Positions 20,501-33,000 of a stretch of 64,000 bases of DNA are shown here, in pieces. This DNA is from Anaspis maculata. Lineage: Eukaryota; Arthropoda; Insecta; Coleoptera; Scraptiidae. The first letter of the stretch is position 1; each line of letters starts with the position of its first letter. The stretch is taken from the NCBI GenBank assembly GCA_949128115.1, contig OX421964.1, positions 50,074,601 to 50,138,600 of the forward strand, given 5' to 3'. The notes beneath the pieces were generated by a model. It saw nothing but the letters and a program-made list of their open reading frames with translations. It was not told where the DNA came from and searched no databases. A program made the position numbers and the translations under genes.

Positions 20501-23500
20501 ACGACGCTCTGATGCCTGGGTTCGTAATTCAAATGTGATACGGCAGGTTGTACGTTTTCTTCTCCTACCTACAAAAGATTGGCATTGAAAAAGTACGCAT
20601 CACAAAGAAAAGAAAATCCAGTACCAATCGTTGAGCCTTGTTTATGATGGAGTTGCTCATGGCGTTCGATTGAATTTTGTTGAGAGGTATGAAAGTCGTC
20701 CTGTTTTGCAAATTGCCACGTTGCAACAATTTCTTACCAGTCACGTCTGAGTCTATGACAACGTTGTACAACTGAAATAAAAGAATAGTCAACATTATCA
20801 TGAGTTAAATGCAAAACGCAATAGCCCCTGTTGCACGTATGCGAAGGATTGGAACGTGAAAGCTATATCTCTGTGTTTGGAAGGTTCATGGTTTGGAATC
20901 ACAGATATGTATCATACCCTTGACGTTTTGCAACTTGTTCTACCGCCAAGTTCCTGATTGCTAGGGCCTTTTCGTGAATTTCTTTGACGTCTCTAAAGGG
21001 GGTGTCCTTCGTCAACTCTGCCTCAGTTGCTAGGACTGGTTCTCTCGCTCTCTGTGCAACTCGTACGATTAAGAAAAAAACATGGAAGAAAACACGTTTT
21101 TAGTGGTCTCCTCATAATTCGAATCCACTGATTTTAGATGTTGCCCGCTAACTGAATTTTTTTTTACCAGCCTGTTCAGCAGCACTTCTTCCAATTTTAT
21201 CCAACACTATTGGCTAAAATCTTGTGAGGAATCAAGAGCTCAAAGTGTTTGCTAGCAATCTTATGTATGGCCCAAACGCGGCAAGCATTTGGTCTAGAAA
21301 ACTGATTTCTTTTCCGAGCGGTTCTAATTCACTCGCGCCTACTCGAGACAAACTTGTGTATAGGTCAAACTGATTTCACAAGCTCACAATTGTACCTGTC
21401 TCCAAAACAGGGAAATAATTTGAAAACCGTTTCGAGGTGAGGTCATTCTTTATATTTTCGGTGTTGGCAATGGTATCCACCAAAAAATACTTGGCTAGAT
21501 AGGGGATGGTCAAGCCTTCCATATGCAGTTTTATTTGACACCCTGTAGAAACTTCATTAGTATGCTGAAGTATAGTATGATGCTGGTCACATCACTTTTT
21601 TTTTGTAAAAAAAAACGTGTTCCAATATAAGCGTGTACGTGCAAAGGGGGCTCCGAACCTCACCCTTCCGCCGGCTGCCGTCTCGATGGCGACATTGGCG
21701 ATCGGATCCTTGACGTCGATCAAACGGCACACGACTCCGTGGACACGTTGGCGTTGAAAATTCGGCTCCGGATCCGTATACCTGAACTGCGTCTGCGGTT
21801 TCTGAGCCTCGAACCTCTCAGTTCTGTCCTTCAACACGCGAAATTCGTGCGTCCCGTTCTGACGATTCCTCTCCAGCTCGTTCATTCTCTCCTCGGAATA
21901 ATTCACTTTCCCCAGCGAAGTTTCCAGATTTTTCACTTCCTTCTGCAACTTGTCCAAATCGATTCTGTTCCTTTCGTAATCGGCGGCGTTCGAACCCAAT
22001 CCCCGTTGCTTTTCTTTCAGGCTCTTCTGGCAGAAATCGATCCTGACGGTGGCCGTGTTCACGTCCGTGCGGGCCTGTGCGGCCTCTTGTTGGAGCTTCA
22101 TCAGTTGATCGCGCAAGGTTTCCGCTTCGCCCTCTTCGTTCACTTCCATGCCGGCGCTGAGCGCTTCGAATTTTTTTTCTGACAGAGCCAGAGCTTCTGA
22201 ATCCGCCCTTTGGTTCTCCTTGAGAGTTTCGAATAAGGCTTGGACTTTTCCCAGTTCGTCTTCTTTTGATTTGAGTGCTTTGCTGTCGTCGACCAAATTC
22301 TAAAATAAGAAGCTTCATGAAAATTCGATTAAACGAGATGAAGGAAACATGCTCACTTTTTCAAGTTGTGCTTTTTTTCTTTCCTCCTTAGTTATGTTGT
22401 CCTGAATTGATTTCAGCTTGGAAGTCGCTTTTGCTTCAACTTTTTCGGTTTCCTTGAGTTCTGCTTCTACCTTTTTTAGCGCTTCGCTAGCTTCCTGCAT
22501 CGCAAAATGAGAAATAATGTCTTGGTTACGGTATACATTGAAGGGGTCGTAATTATTACCAAGGGAATTATGAATTCATAATTTCCCTCCAGGTTATTAT
22601 GAATCCATAATTCCCTTTAGCTCATGCTAACTGCCAGAATTGACAAATTAATTTGAAAAACTGAACCCTCTTCAATGGGGAAAAGTCTGTTCGGTATGGA
22701 ATGAAATCATCTATGTATTACTGGAATTATCGGATGACAATAGCCTCGGGCAAACACGCATGCATTTTTGTTCATTCTGTACTGATAAAAGTGTACATCA
22801 CTACTGCAACCTGACTACAACATGCTACTATTGTTTACCATCCCAATGGAGGTTTAAAGGTTGAAAAAGAGTAGCGCCCTCCAGAGGTTTTTGTGGTTAG
22901 ATTTCTGGATCGGGAACATTGTGACTGTAAATCATGCATTTCCGAAACCGTGAATAACGAAAGAGTCGGAATAAAAAAAATGAATATCTCCAGAAAAAGA
23001 ATTCTTTGAACACAAACTTTTTTAAAAAATAAAACATAAGGTCAAAAAATCAAAGCCGTTTCAAGATATTGACGTGGGCTCTTCAAAATTGCAGGCAGAA
23101 AAATTCTGGGAATTTTCGACGCAAGGGGCACGCTGCTAAAAATTGAAAATAGACCATTTCGGCGTTCTTTTAGTTGTCACCCTGTATATCATGGATGCAG
23201 TTATCAATCCCGTCAGCAATGAACGGGTCTTGTAGTAAAAAGGCTATCCAGCAATTGTAACGTTTAATTTTCCATCCTATCTTTTCCATTCATTATATTT
23301 TTTTATTGTTTCTTTCTTTCATATATTTTCCAAAATTATCGGCTAGTGTGTACATGATTTCCATTTCAATTTATATTCTACGGTGTATTGCGGTCTCCCA
23401 TCAAAAACGTTGTTATTTATTTCGTTTCTTCTGAAAAGATAAGCAAGCGCCTTCTTTAGAATCAGTAAAAAGGTGCAAAGAATAATTTTGCGATTTAATA

Positions 23501-26500
23501 TAATTTTCGACGTCCTGCTGAGAAGAGGTTTCGTTTGCTGTGTCTTGAATTGTCTAGTTCACTTGGAGTTTATCGTTTAGAACTATTTGGCAGACAATCG
23601 AACGCATTTTTGTGGATCAAGCGGCCGGAACCTCACAAAGTTCACGAAATAGAGTTCGATCGACGTATTGTCGGATTTATAGTAGCAGGCACTGTTCGAA
23701 ATTTCTCAAAAGCCGCCTACCATCCTGAGGTATGACGATTATTTGAAAAGTCTCGTTTCCGCTGTTACATTTGATTTGATTTTCAGGCTTCTTTTCTTTC
23801 GCCGCATCTTTCTGTACCCATTGTAGTAAGTACAGTTGGGAGCGAAATGATTCATACGGCACCGCTAGAAAATCGGCTGGATTTCAGAAATGTTAGCTGT
23901 TTGGATTGTTCTTGAATGCCAGTTTTGATAAGAGATTGATGGTAATCAAAACTGGCATTGAAGAAAGATGGAAGCAGCTAACATTTCTGGAATCCAGCCA
24001 ACTTCCTAGCGGTGCCGTATGAATCATTTCGCTCCCAACTGTACCTATCGTGCGATATCTAATTGGAATTTCACCGAAATTACTACTAATAAAAGCCGCG
24101 CATCATCTAAGGTATTTTATATCGTTCAGTTAGTTTCTTTATTTCTCCATGAGAGATCTATTTTCCAATATTCTTTCAGGCTTTTTTTCCCCTTTCCGTA
24201 TATTTCTATTTTGATTGCTTCGTTCGGATTGTGCTGTATGCTGGAGGCTGGAGTTGAAGAAACGGCATTTTTGGAATTGGAGAGGCCGTCTATTTGAACC
24301 AAAACACGGACCTGTTGCCGAATCTAAGAGCCACCTTTCCTGCTGGACTGTTAGAGCTGGTGCCAGTGCAGCCGAAGACCAAATTATTGAAAACCTTTTT
24401 TGAAATTCGTATTGAGTGTATGTGAAATGATAATTCTATTTAGGGTGCTATAATATTCTGCTAAACGATTTTAGCAGTTTTTTTTTTACCCGCGTTGCCT
24501 TATTTTTCTTGGGTCCATGCTAAATTGAAAAGTCGTTCAACGTCCTGTGGTTACGTCAGGTTATTAGGTCGCTAGATATTTCGTTGCACAGCTGTGAAAC
24601 AAATTGAAGCTCAAACTCTATAAACATTTGCCTTATTTTTATCATCAATTGAGTAATTGCTTTTCAATTGGGTAATCCTGGCCTGGAGACGAGGGTAAGT
24701 AAGGTATTCGGATACTTCCACCTGCAATGAATTCTTGTCCAATCCATCAACATAAAAAAAATCCCTTTCTGATTTCTTTGATAGCAGAATTATTAGTGTT
24801 TTATCATTGATTGTACCTACCTTTTTTTGTGACTGATTCTTTCTTTACATGCTTAATTCTTATTTATTTTGACCTTATAATTTGAGTTCAAACTTTCTCT
24901 TGAACTTGTCACATTTCTACTTCTAGTATAACACAACCACACCCCAAGCTATTGTTATTGGAAGTCTCGCCGTAGCATTTAATTATTGTTCTGTAGTCGT
25001 ACACCTGTTCAAATTAAACCTTTGATTATTGTATTAATTTCTTTTTTTTTCAACTTGTTACTTTCGGGTTTGTGTAAGTATTTAGTATTTCATTTCTTTT
25101 GAGAAGTAGAGTTATCGACTTTGATCGTGAGCATCGTAAACAAATCCGTGGCGCCGTTTTCTATCTGAATTGAACCCAGCCCTCCCTTTGTTGCTGGCCA
25201 GGGCCGATGCTCACGAAGAAATAGCAAAATCAAACTTAACCGTTTGCGGCGTTACACAATAGTGTCCTTTTAAAAATTAGTTATTTTTTTCCTGAGATAT
25301 TTGCATTTAAAGTGGAGCGAAATTTTTTAGTAACTCACTTCAATCGTTGAGCATTTCAGCTGCATAACTATAGTCTTTATACATGAACCGTGATTCGAGT
25401 GAACTGGACATTTTTTTTAATTTAGCATTGTAGGCTTGCCGCTTTATTACCTGGTGTGGAACTGGCTTTTCCATAAGTTGAGCTATGTTGTCTGTCAAAC
25501 TGACATCAAAATACTAAATGCTTTGAAAAATTGCTCGGGGTCATGCGTGAAAATGCGACTTGGGGGCCGCGGAGACGAGCTACCGTCGTTTAGACACCAA
25601 AACTGCAATGGGTCTCTTCGAATTTCACAGCAATTACAGTATTCGTCTTGAGCCACTTTCGTTTTGCGCCAGGAGCTGCTCTGGGTAGATCACTAGATAG
25701 AGTAGATACATACACCAATCACGATCTAGCTGGATCTACTTTCCTTGTCTAGTGATATACCCCGAGCAGCTCCTGCTGGCAAAACAAAAGCGCCTTTGAT
25801 GACTGCTGACGCTGAAGGCCAGGCAGCACTAGCGCTAAATCGTCGCGCGCGAGTCCATAAACGGGCGCAAATGGCAAATTGGAGGAGGTTCGGTCCAATA
25901 CGCAACTTTGCACGGCTGGGTTCTTCTTTGATTTGGTTTATCAAACTTTTTACACATATGGCCACATGGCCAAGCCAGATCCACGGGGGACCGCCGGGAC
26001 GTTCCTTGTTTTACCAGTAATTCTTTTGGGTTTGGCGCGAGTTTTTGGTTGAAGAAGGCCAAAGGGTCGAAGCTTTCACTTTGTCACTTTCTTCGAATCG
26101 ACGGCTTTCAGAATAAAGCGTCGAAAAATCGAACTCGCTTAAAGAGGTTAATGATTTTATCTCAACTGTCAAAGGCTACTTTGATTCATTTAGCATTATA
26201 GCATCTGGCCATATTATTCACCAGAATTGTAAGTTACACAGACTGGCATATATGGCATTTACGGAGTGAAAACCATGAAAAATCTATGTATACAGAGTGG
26301 TCCAGGCTATAGTTGCAATAATTCACCATTCGATGGTCCATCGAAAACTAACTCGACATGCATGATTTTATTTTATTCCAAAACTCTTCCTACGGGAGAT
26401 ACAGCCTTTCAAAGTTCAGTTTCAAAAATCTTTTTTGCAATAACTCTCGGGTCATTGCAGCTATTTTGAGCAAATTCTCTACAACTACTTATGAAATAGA

Positions 26501-29500
26501 TGCCCATCACTTGACGCAAACAACTTTTGTCAAAATTGTCCAGTGGCGTGGGTACAGGGTGGGGGGGTTGTTCAATTTTTTCCGCCCCATTTTCTACGCC
26601 ACTGCGTTGACAAAAGTTGTTCAAGTCAATTGATAGGAATCTATTTCATAAGTAGTTGTAAAGAATTCGGTCAAAATCGCTTCAATGACCTGAGAGTTAT
26701 TGCAAAAAAAAAGATAAAATAAAATTATGCATGTCAACTTATTTTTCGATGGACCATTGAATGGTGAATTATTGTTACTATAACCTGGACCACCCTGTAT
26801 AGATCATAGACCTGTTTTTTTAAGAAAACATCTCATCGAAGTTGAATAGAGATAGGACGAGAAACTGGTATGGAAAGAGCGTGACAACAGTAGCAACAAA
26901 TGCGTTTACAGTCAATGTTTTACTGCGTGTTTCACGTTTGTGTGCAAATTTCCTTCTTTTCATGCTTTTCCGCCGTGGTTTGCTTGTTATGTGTTGCTTG
27001 GAGGACGAAAGTGGTGCGAGTCGTTTTTAGATTCTTCCTGCCCAACACCCCATTGTACTTACCAGTCCCGTTGATTTTCTCCATAAGACGAAAAATGAAC
27101 AGATTTGAAAAAATAGTTGTGGTGTTTGATTCGGGCATTCTTCTGACTGCAATTTTCATACTTGGATATTGTGTTTGTTGATATACTATATGACATACAA
27201 GGTGACAAAGGAAGGAGTGCATAGTGGTCCATTTTTTAGCTTGCGTAACTTTTTAAGTCAGCTGATTTTATTTATTTCAAAACTTACGTCATAAGATAAG
27301 GTACATGCATGGAGGGGTACATGATTTTAACCCTCAAGGTCTAATGTGCGTTGATAAGGTTGTTTGAAATTTCTTTGTCTTACATGTCAGACCGGGGGTT
27401 TTCGGCTGGTATAAGCTTGTCAATTTTCGAAAAAAGCCCAAAATTTACGTCATAAAGGTACATGAATGAAACCAACGGGCTTTTCTGTGGGAACATCTCC
27501 TTGATCAAAAATCGAGCCGTAAGACAAAGTTTTTGGGGGCTTTCGGTCCATAAGACAAGTTTGAAATTTTCAAAAGGGACTAAAATCTACCTCCTCCTGG
27601 AGACTTCCTCTTAGACATAATTTCAAGAATGAAAAATGATTCTCACATGATTTTTTACGTAGGTTTTGAATCTGTCTAGGAAAATTTCCAATGGTACCTA
27701 TATTACAGGGTGCAACATCGAATTTTTTTTTAAATCGTCTTTCAACATGGAAATCGATTCCGTTTTTCATCCTGATTACAAATATATTTCATATTTAATG
27801 GGTTAGTCAACAAAACACCAGTGAAAAAATTGACGAAGGGATGCAAATTTTGGATTGAAAATTTCCAATTTGTCTTATGGACCTAGAGCCCCCAAAAAAT
27901 TTTGTGACCAGATTTTCGATTGAGGGGATGCTCCGACACAAAATCCAATTGGTTTCATTCATGTACCTTATGTGTAAATTTTTAGCCCTTTTTTCGAAAA
28001 GTGACAAGCTCACATTAGCCTAAAGCCCCCGGTATGACATGTAAGACAAAGCAATTTTTAACAACATAATCAACGTACGTTAGACTTCAAGGGTTGAAAT
28101 CATGTACCTCATGACGTGAGTTTTGAGACACCAGCTCCCTGTCCATTAGGGAAACTTCTTCATCACTGTGCGAAACCACCCAAAAGAAAATGCGCCATTG
28201 AACCTCATGTCCTTGAGGACATATTCACTTGTTCATTTAATTCTGACAGTTTCAAGTGATTTCACTGTTCAACTAACATCCTCTTGAGTAATAGCAATCA
28301 TCACTCGCCCGTTGAATATTATACTAATTGCAGTTTTGGCATTTGAAAATGAGACTTGAAAATTATCAAGTGAACACTGGAAGGTACCAATTTTGTTTTG
28401 TTCCTACACTTTTTTCAGTTTACTCAAATTATTGATCAAACTGAAGTTGCACCTCTTCACTGAGTGAAAGCACATACAGTGAAAGCATAGAGAAACATTG
28501 AGACATACATTAGTGGCGTTGTTTTGAAGCTCCTCGATTTCTTCATTGATCTCCTTGATCCGGTCTTGATTTTTGGCGATATTTCCCTCAATACTGTGAA
28601 TTTTACCTTGACCTTTTTCAAGAACCTGCGCCGCCTTCAGCACAGCTTTCTGCGAATACAAATACTCCCATGCCTGATAGATCCCAAGCATTTGCTCGAT
28701 TTCTCTCTCAACTGTTCGATATTCCACATACAAGGCCCTCTCTTTCCTCAGCTTGTCCAGCTTGGGTGTGATTTCTTCTTTCACAATCTGTAACATTTGA
28801 TTATTGAAATCAAGTGAGCCAGAGCTTCCCAGAAACTTACAGCATCAAGCTCTTTTAGTTTTGCATCTTTTTTTACAATCGTTTTCTGAGCAGATTGCTT
28901 CTTGGTTTCGTACATCTTGGTGCCAGCTGCTTCCTCAATCATGGCTAAAATCTAAATGAAAATCATAGATGGTAACTACATCAAGAAAAGGCAGAATTCC
29001 GAGACTTACATCACACGGTTTCATGTTCAAAACTTTAGTGACTTTGCCCTGCATGATCAAAAAATGAGGATTGTTGACGTTGAGCTGGATCGAGCAGAAC
29101 AAGTCTTGGACTTTTTTGTTTTGCACGGTCGTGCCGTTGATCATGTACTTGTTCTTGCCCCCGATTACAATTTGCCGAGTGATTGTGATCTCCGACACTC
29201 TTTCGAACGTCGGAGGGCATTGATCCGGGTTTGTATTGTCGAAAGTGATCGACACTGTGGCTTTGTTCACGCCAGCCTGGCCGCTTTTGTAGATCAGGTC
29301 TTGTAAATTACTGGCGCGTACCTGAAAAGTGAGGTTAGGTCTGGCATAACTTCGAAATCTTGCAGAAAACCTGGGTCAAATTTGAAATTCCCAGGACGAA
29401 GCATATTGCGTCTAAAATGTTGGATTTGCCGCTGCCGTTTAAGCCGGTGATAGCGTTAAATTGGTCGTCGAATCCCGTGATCTCAGTTCGTTGTCCGTAG

Positions 29501-29538
29501 GACTTGAAACCGTCCAAGACGATGCTTTTGACGTACAT
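14521..29538 (-). CDS. SMC2: Structural maintenance of chromosomes protein 2 (condensin ATPase)
   Basis: Thirteen exons read on the - strand: 29538-29371, 29321-29010, 28951-28841, 28787-28509, 22494-22357, 22299-21664, 20771-20625, 20568-20305, 17947-17746, 16585-16254, 16106-15513, 15456-15247, 14631-14521. Every junction is GT-AG and the phases agree. The sum is about 1167 residues (human about 1197). The start [14 protein letters not shown] is the SMC2 N-terminus. Walker A is GLNGSGKSN (about residues 32-40), coiled coils fill exons 4-6 and 9-11, and the hinge lies around exons 6-8 (SGGAPQRGG). The C-terminal head has [11 protein letters not shown], signature ELSGGQRSL and Walker [13 protein letters not shown]. 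It is the ATPase core of condensin with SMC4. Exon 11 lacks the conserved Trp-Ile/Phe-Gly/Tyr-Asp-Phe segment before the head. Introns 4 and 8 are long and filled with repeats. Confidence 0.95.
14816..14846. repeat. (TTA)n microsatellite
   Basis: Short ATT-type run in SMC2 intron 12. Confidence 0.7.
16993..17226. mobile_element. MITE, copy 2 of the 7151-7392 family, TA target
   Basis: Runs from GAGTACTCGG to CCGTCAACTC with TA at 16991-16992 and 17227-17228. It is close to copy 1 throughout. TA duplication suggests the Tc1/mariner superfamily. Confidence 0.7.
17454..17588. mobile_element. Small MITE in SMC2 intron 9
   Basis: Ends TACCGGGTGTTTATAAACG and CGTTTATAAACACTCGGTA are inverted repeats with one mismatch. 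It interrupts the right arm of the surrounding palindrome. Confidence 0.75.
17948..20127. other. SMC2 intron 8, no gene seen
   Basis: About 2.2 kb of AT-rich intron upstream of exon 9. I see no coding sequence, RNA gene or clear terminal inverted repeats. The MITE at 20128 lies at its far end. Confidence 0.5.
20128..20272. mobile_element. PIF/Harbinger-type MITE with TAA target duplication, copy B
   Basis: 145 bp, same length as copy A (8138-8282) with seven differences by my count. TAA flanks both sides. It lies 32 bases inside SMC2 intron 8 from the exon 8 splice donor at 20304. Confidence 0.9.
21130..21420. repeat. Single arm of the 38.5-40.0 kb palindrome family, in SMC2 intron 6
   Basis: Homologous to 38928-39205. 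Shared blocks are GATGTTGCCCGCTAA, AACTGATTTCTTTT and GAGCGGTTCTA, plus a shared ending near ACACAAGCT. Only one arm is present. Confidence 0.65.
22555..22612. repeat. Short palindromic repeat
   Basis: GGGAATTATGAATTCATAAT and ATTATGAATCCATAATTCCC form an inverted pair in SMC2 intron 4. Confidence 0.6.
23833..24041. mobile_element. Tc1/mariner-type MITE with TA target, copy 1
   Basis: A 209 bp near-complete palindrome from CAGTTGGGAGCGAAATGATT to its complement, flanked by TA (23831-23832, 24042-24043). The CAGT start and TA duplication fit Tc1/mariner. A second copy at 53365-53726 carries a nested insertion. Confidence 0.88.
24042..25660. other. SMC2 intron 4 interior, no gene seen
   Basis: Mostly AT-rich DNA without coding signal. 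A short inverted pair (ATCGTGAGCATCG / CGATGCTCACGA) spans about 25124-25221 and may be a small MITE. Confidence 0.45.
25661..25785. mobile_element. Small palindromic MITE
   Basis: Inverted ends GTTTTGCGCCAGGAGCTGCT and AGCAGCTCCTGCTGGCAAAAC extend inward to ATCACTAGA / TCTAGTGAT, with about 40 bases of loop. Confidence 0.75.
26291..26800. mobile_element. Palindromic element, 510 bp
   Basis: Arms of about 200-250 bases: TACAGAGTGGTCCAGG at the left and CCTGGACCACCCTGTA at the right. Inner matches include TTCACCATTCGATGGTCC / GGACCATTGAATGGTGAA. The open frames within are not conserved. Confidence 0.75.
27257..28135. mobile_element. Palindromic element, about 880 bp, in SMC2 intron 4
   Basis: Arms of about 300 bases at 27257-27580 and 27860-28135 are inverted and diverged. 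Shared blocks include TTTGTCTTACATGTCA, GGTACATGAATGAAACCAA and GGTCCATAAGACAA. Confidence 0.7.
28178..28233 (+). mobile_element. Helentron-type 3' terminus (H7)
   Basis: Sequence GAAAATGCGCCATTGAA, then the hairpin CCTCATGTCCTTGAGG, then ACATATTCACTTG followed by TTC. This is the same 3' end as element H1 with changed stem bases. No 5' end or microsatellite was found upstream. Confidence 0.55.
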
Positions 29539-30087
29539 TGTGCAAATATCCAGAACAACACACAATTACACAAGCTTTGAGTCACTCAACATTTATTAGC
29601 TTAGCTTTCCTTTTCCGCCTAGTTTTTGAAATATTTAAAGAACATTGTGAAAAATAATGAGATGCTGAGTCGTTGATTGTTTGGTTTTTTGAATTGATGT
29701 CACTGTCAGCGCTGTCAGCTGTCAGAGTTGGCGCGTCAACCTATTTGCGCATGGCGCATGCGCACTTTATTTCGTGAGAGGAGTTCATCCAATACTTGAA
29801 GTTAATTTAATGAAAAATAATGCATTATTGATTCAAATTTCAATCCTGATTCTTTTCTTGCTGAGTCCTAATTTATTATCAATTTGATTTGGTAATATCA
29901 TTCTGTAATGAAAATCACTGAAAAACTATTGGTAGACCTGTTGCGAGTGCAGGTGACAGTTCTTCTCTCTCCGCCCCTCCAGCTGTCACTTTCCACGTAA
30001 ATCTCGAAAGAGCTAGCGTTGTTTGGGTCGAGCTCTCGTTACTTATTCATTTATTTACCAAACAGAATTTACCTCCACTAATTCAAG
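29539..30087. promoter_or_regulatory. Shared head-to-head promoter region of SMC2 and TFIIS
   Basis: The SMC2 start codon (29538, - strand) and TFIIS start codon (30088, + strand) are 549 bases apart with no other gene between. The region is free of MITEs, unlike nearly all other non-coding DNA here. It holds GCGCATGGCGCATGCGCA at about 29747-29764, an NRF1-like GCGCATGCGC palindrome. No TATA box is evident. Confidence 0.6.
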
Positions 30088-33000
30088 ATGAGCGTGGAAG
30101 ATGAAGTGCTGAGGATCCAGAAGAAACTGAATAAAATGACGTCAGAGGACGGAAGCGTAAGTGTCGGAACTATTTATAAAACCAGGAGCAATGCACTGTG
30201 ATCAGTGTCCCCCTAGGCCCAGTATTCTAACCGCTGTTGAATTGTAGGGCCAAGAGCAAGCCCTGGATTTGCTAAAGTGCTTGCAAAAGCTCGACGTCAA
30301 CCTGGAAGTATTGACCAAAACTCGTATCGGTATGACTGTGAACGCCCTTCGAAAATCCAGCAAGGATGAGGAAGTCATAAGTCTGTCGAAAACGTTGATA
30401 AAAAACTGGAAAAAGTTCCTGTCCGGTTCGAACGCCAAAGAATCCTCGAGCAGCACCACCACTCCCAGCAAGCCGAAAAAGGAGAAAGAGGAAAGGCGGG
30501 AGGAGAAGGAACGGGATAAAGAAAAGAAGTTGCAGACCCATTTCCCACCAAGCAGCTCAAATACTACAGATGCTGTTCGACTGAAGTGCAGGGAGATGCT
30601 CGGGGTTGCTCTGAAATCTGACACTGAAGACTTTGAAGGTTAGCACCTAATTTTGATAAGGTGTACTGTGTGATTGATTAGTCTAGAAAGCAGGTTTCTT
30701 GTAGTCATAAGTGCAGGTTTTGAACAGATTATTCATCACATTCTTGTAGTCTATCTGCTAGCTACTATTGTAGCTGTGATAGACTACAGACTACAATCAG
30801 AATACTGTTTTTTTTTAAAGCTGGATTCATAGTTGCAGTAAGGTAAGAAGTATGAAAAATGAACATGTGCAAAACACTACCACCGTTCATAGTGGCTGTA
30901 AAGTATGCACTATGCAGTAACGTTAGCTGTATGAAATTAGAATTAACAAAATGGTCGAACTTTATTTCATACAGCTCAACTCTTACTGTTTGTGTTAACT
31001 GTTACTGAATCTTGGGAGTTTGTGTGCAGTCCTTTGAAAAATTGTTCTGGATCTTTTGACTTTCGAAAAAATCCAAGTGTTCCCCTTCTTCTATTGATCA
31101 CTCGAGTTTTAAATCGTCCTTCTGTTTGTTTTTTCTTACTAGCTAAATTAGGGTATCCTAGTAAATGCAACAGTTGCAGCTTCCCTCATATATCAGATCC
31201 ATTTTGATTATCGAAATTTCGAAAAACACGTGTACGAGTAGAACAAAACAACACGCAGTTACAGGTCAGGTACCTACCGAATTGAAACCAATTTAAAAGG
31301 TCAGGGGGGGGATTTGAAAACGGTTGGTCAACAATGAACAATGTTCAACTATGAATATGTTCATCTTCAAGTTTCGTCAAATGGGGAGAGCTCTGAAGAA
31401 GCCCAGCTGCTTCACGGATGAGCTTGAAAACCTCTGAATGGCTCCTCCACCAATTGTACCGGCCCTTTTCTTAGGTTTTGTGACTTATTCACGAGCCGGA
31501 GTCTCCAGCGAATTTCGTACAATGAATAGGCTCATCTTCAAGTTTCGTCAAATGGGGAGAGATCTGAAGAAGCCCAGATGCTTCACGGATAAGCTCGAAA
31601 ACTTCCGAATGGCTCCTCCACCAATTGTACCGGTCCTTCTCTAGGGTTTTGTGGCTTATACACGAGTCGGAGTCTCCAGCGAATATCGTAACAATCTTCC
31701 ATATCCTCCAAATGATTTAACATACAGGTGTCTCAGAAGTATCGCATTGCAAGGAATCCAAAGCCAGAGCGTTATATGGAATTCACTCAAGAACACAAGA
31801 AAAACATTTAAAAAATCGGTTGTCACCCAAAACACAGACCTTGCCCTTCCCAGACGAGTAGCAAGGAACGGATGGAAATTTTATTAGGAGCGGGGAATTG
31901 AAAATTTGGAACATTTGGATTTTCCGGGAAAACCTCAATTTTTTCCAGATCACATATCTTATTGTAAAGATAAGATTTATTTGAAGCAATTACGGCTTCA
32001 CTTTAAGCTCCATCATTCAGATCCGGTTTCGTAACCCAGGCCTGTTTTACATTAATTTCAACCAGGAAATTCCCGTGAAATTGGAAAGAAAATCGCTGGA
32101 AAATGTTCAAGAGCCAGTTACGTCTTGTTTAAAATAAAATTGGTGAAAATCTGTTCACGGGATAAAAAGTTAGAAAATTTGCAGTTCTTCCAGAGCTGAG
32201 AACTTAGAAACCGTGAGTCCGATTTCGAAAATTTTCCCTCCAAAAATTAATTCAAATCTTTTCTCCAACTTTGATTCCCAGCATATCAGCACCTAAATGA
32301 ATATTTCGTGGGGTTCACAGCATGTCAAAGTTTGCATTGCGTTTTGTCAAATTCACGGAATGTGCTAATTTCATTTTGAAAATATTACCGCCGGAAAACT
32401 GGAACCATGCCGATTTTGAAAATGGGTCTGCACGACGCCCAATCCAATGAACTTCCGATATCAGTTGGAATTTTCCGAAAAAAGTCGATCCCCGAGCAGG
32501 AATTAATTTTCGAGTGGAGTCCTGCATCAAAAGCGAGTCATCCTGGTCAAAATACGGGCGAGATGCCCTCTCGGGTGGCAACGGCTCGACTGGAAAATGG
32601 TGGAAAATTGCAACTGCAGACTTGATTGGACTCTTTTGTAGTGTTGCTTCTTGCCAAATTTGGCCCCAAACCATCGGATAGATTGTGAAATTATTGAATG
32701 GTCAAGTTTTGAATTTTGATATTTTCAATTATTTGACAGATGACAGATAAGGCAATACTTTAAACTGTTCTGAATACAGTTTTTTAGGGGCTTTCAAACG
32801 GCATATCGCGAGTCAAGTTCCGTGGGATATAGCTTCTGTCATTTTTTGATAGTGACACTTCCGTTTGACAGATGACAGCCAAAAACTAATGGGCTCATTC
32901 GACGGTGAAACCATGTCTGTGTACCAAATTTCAAGTCGATCGGATAGACGTTGCGGCTGTTATCGTGGAAAGTTGCAGACAAACCTACATCCATACATAC

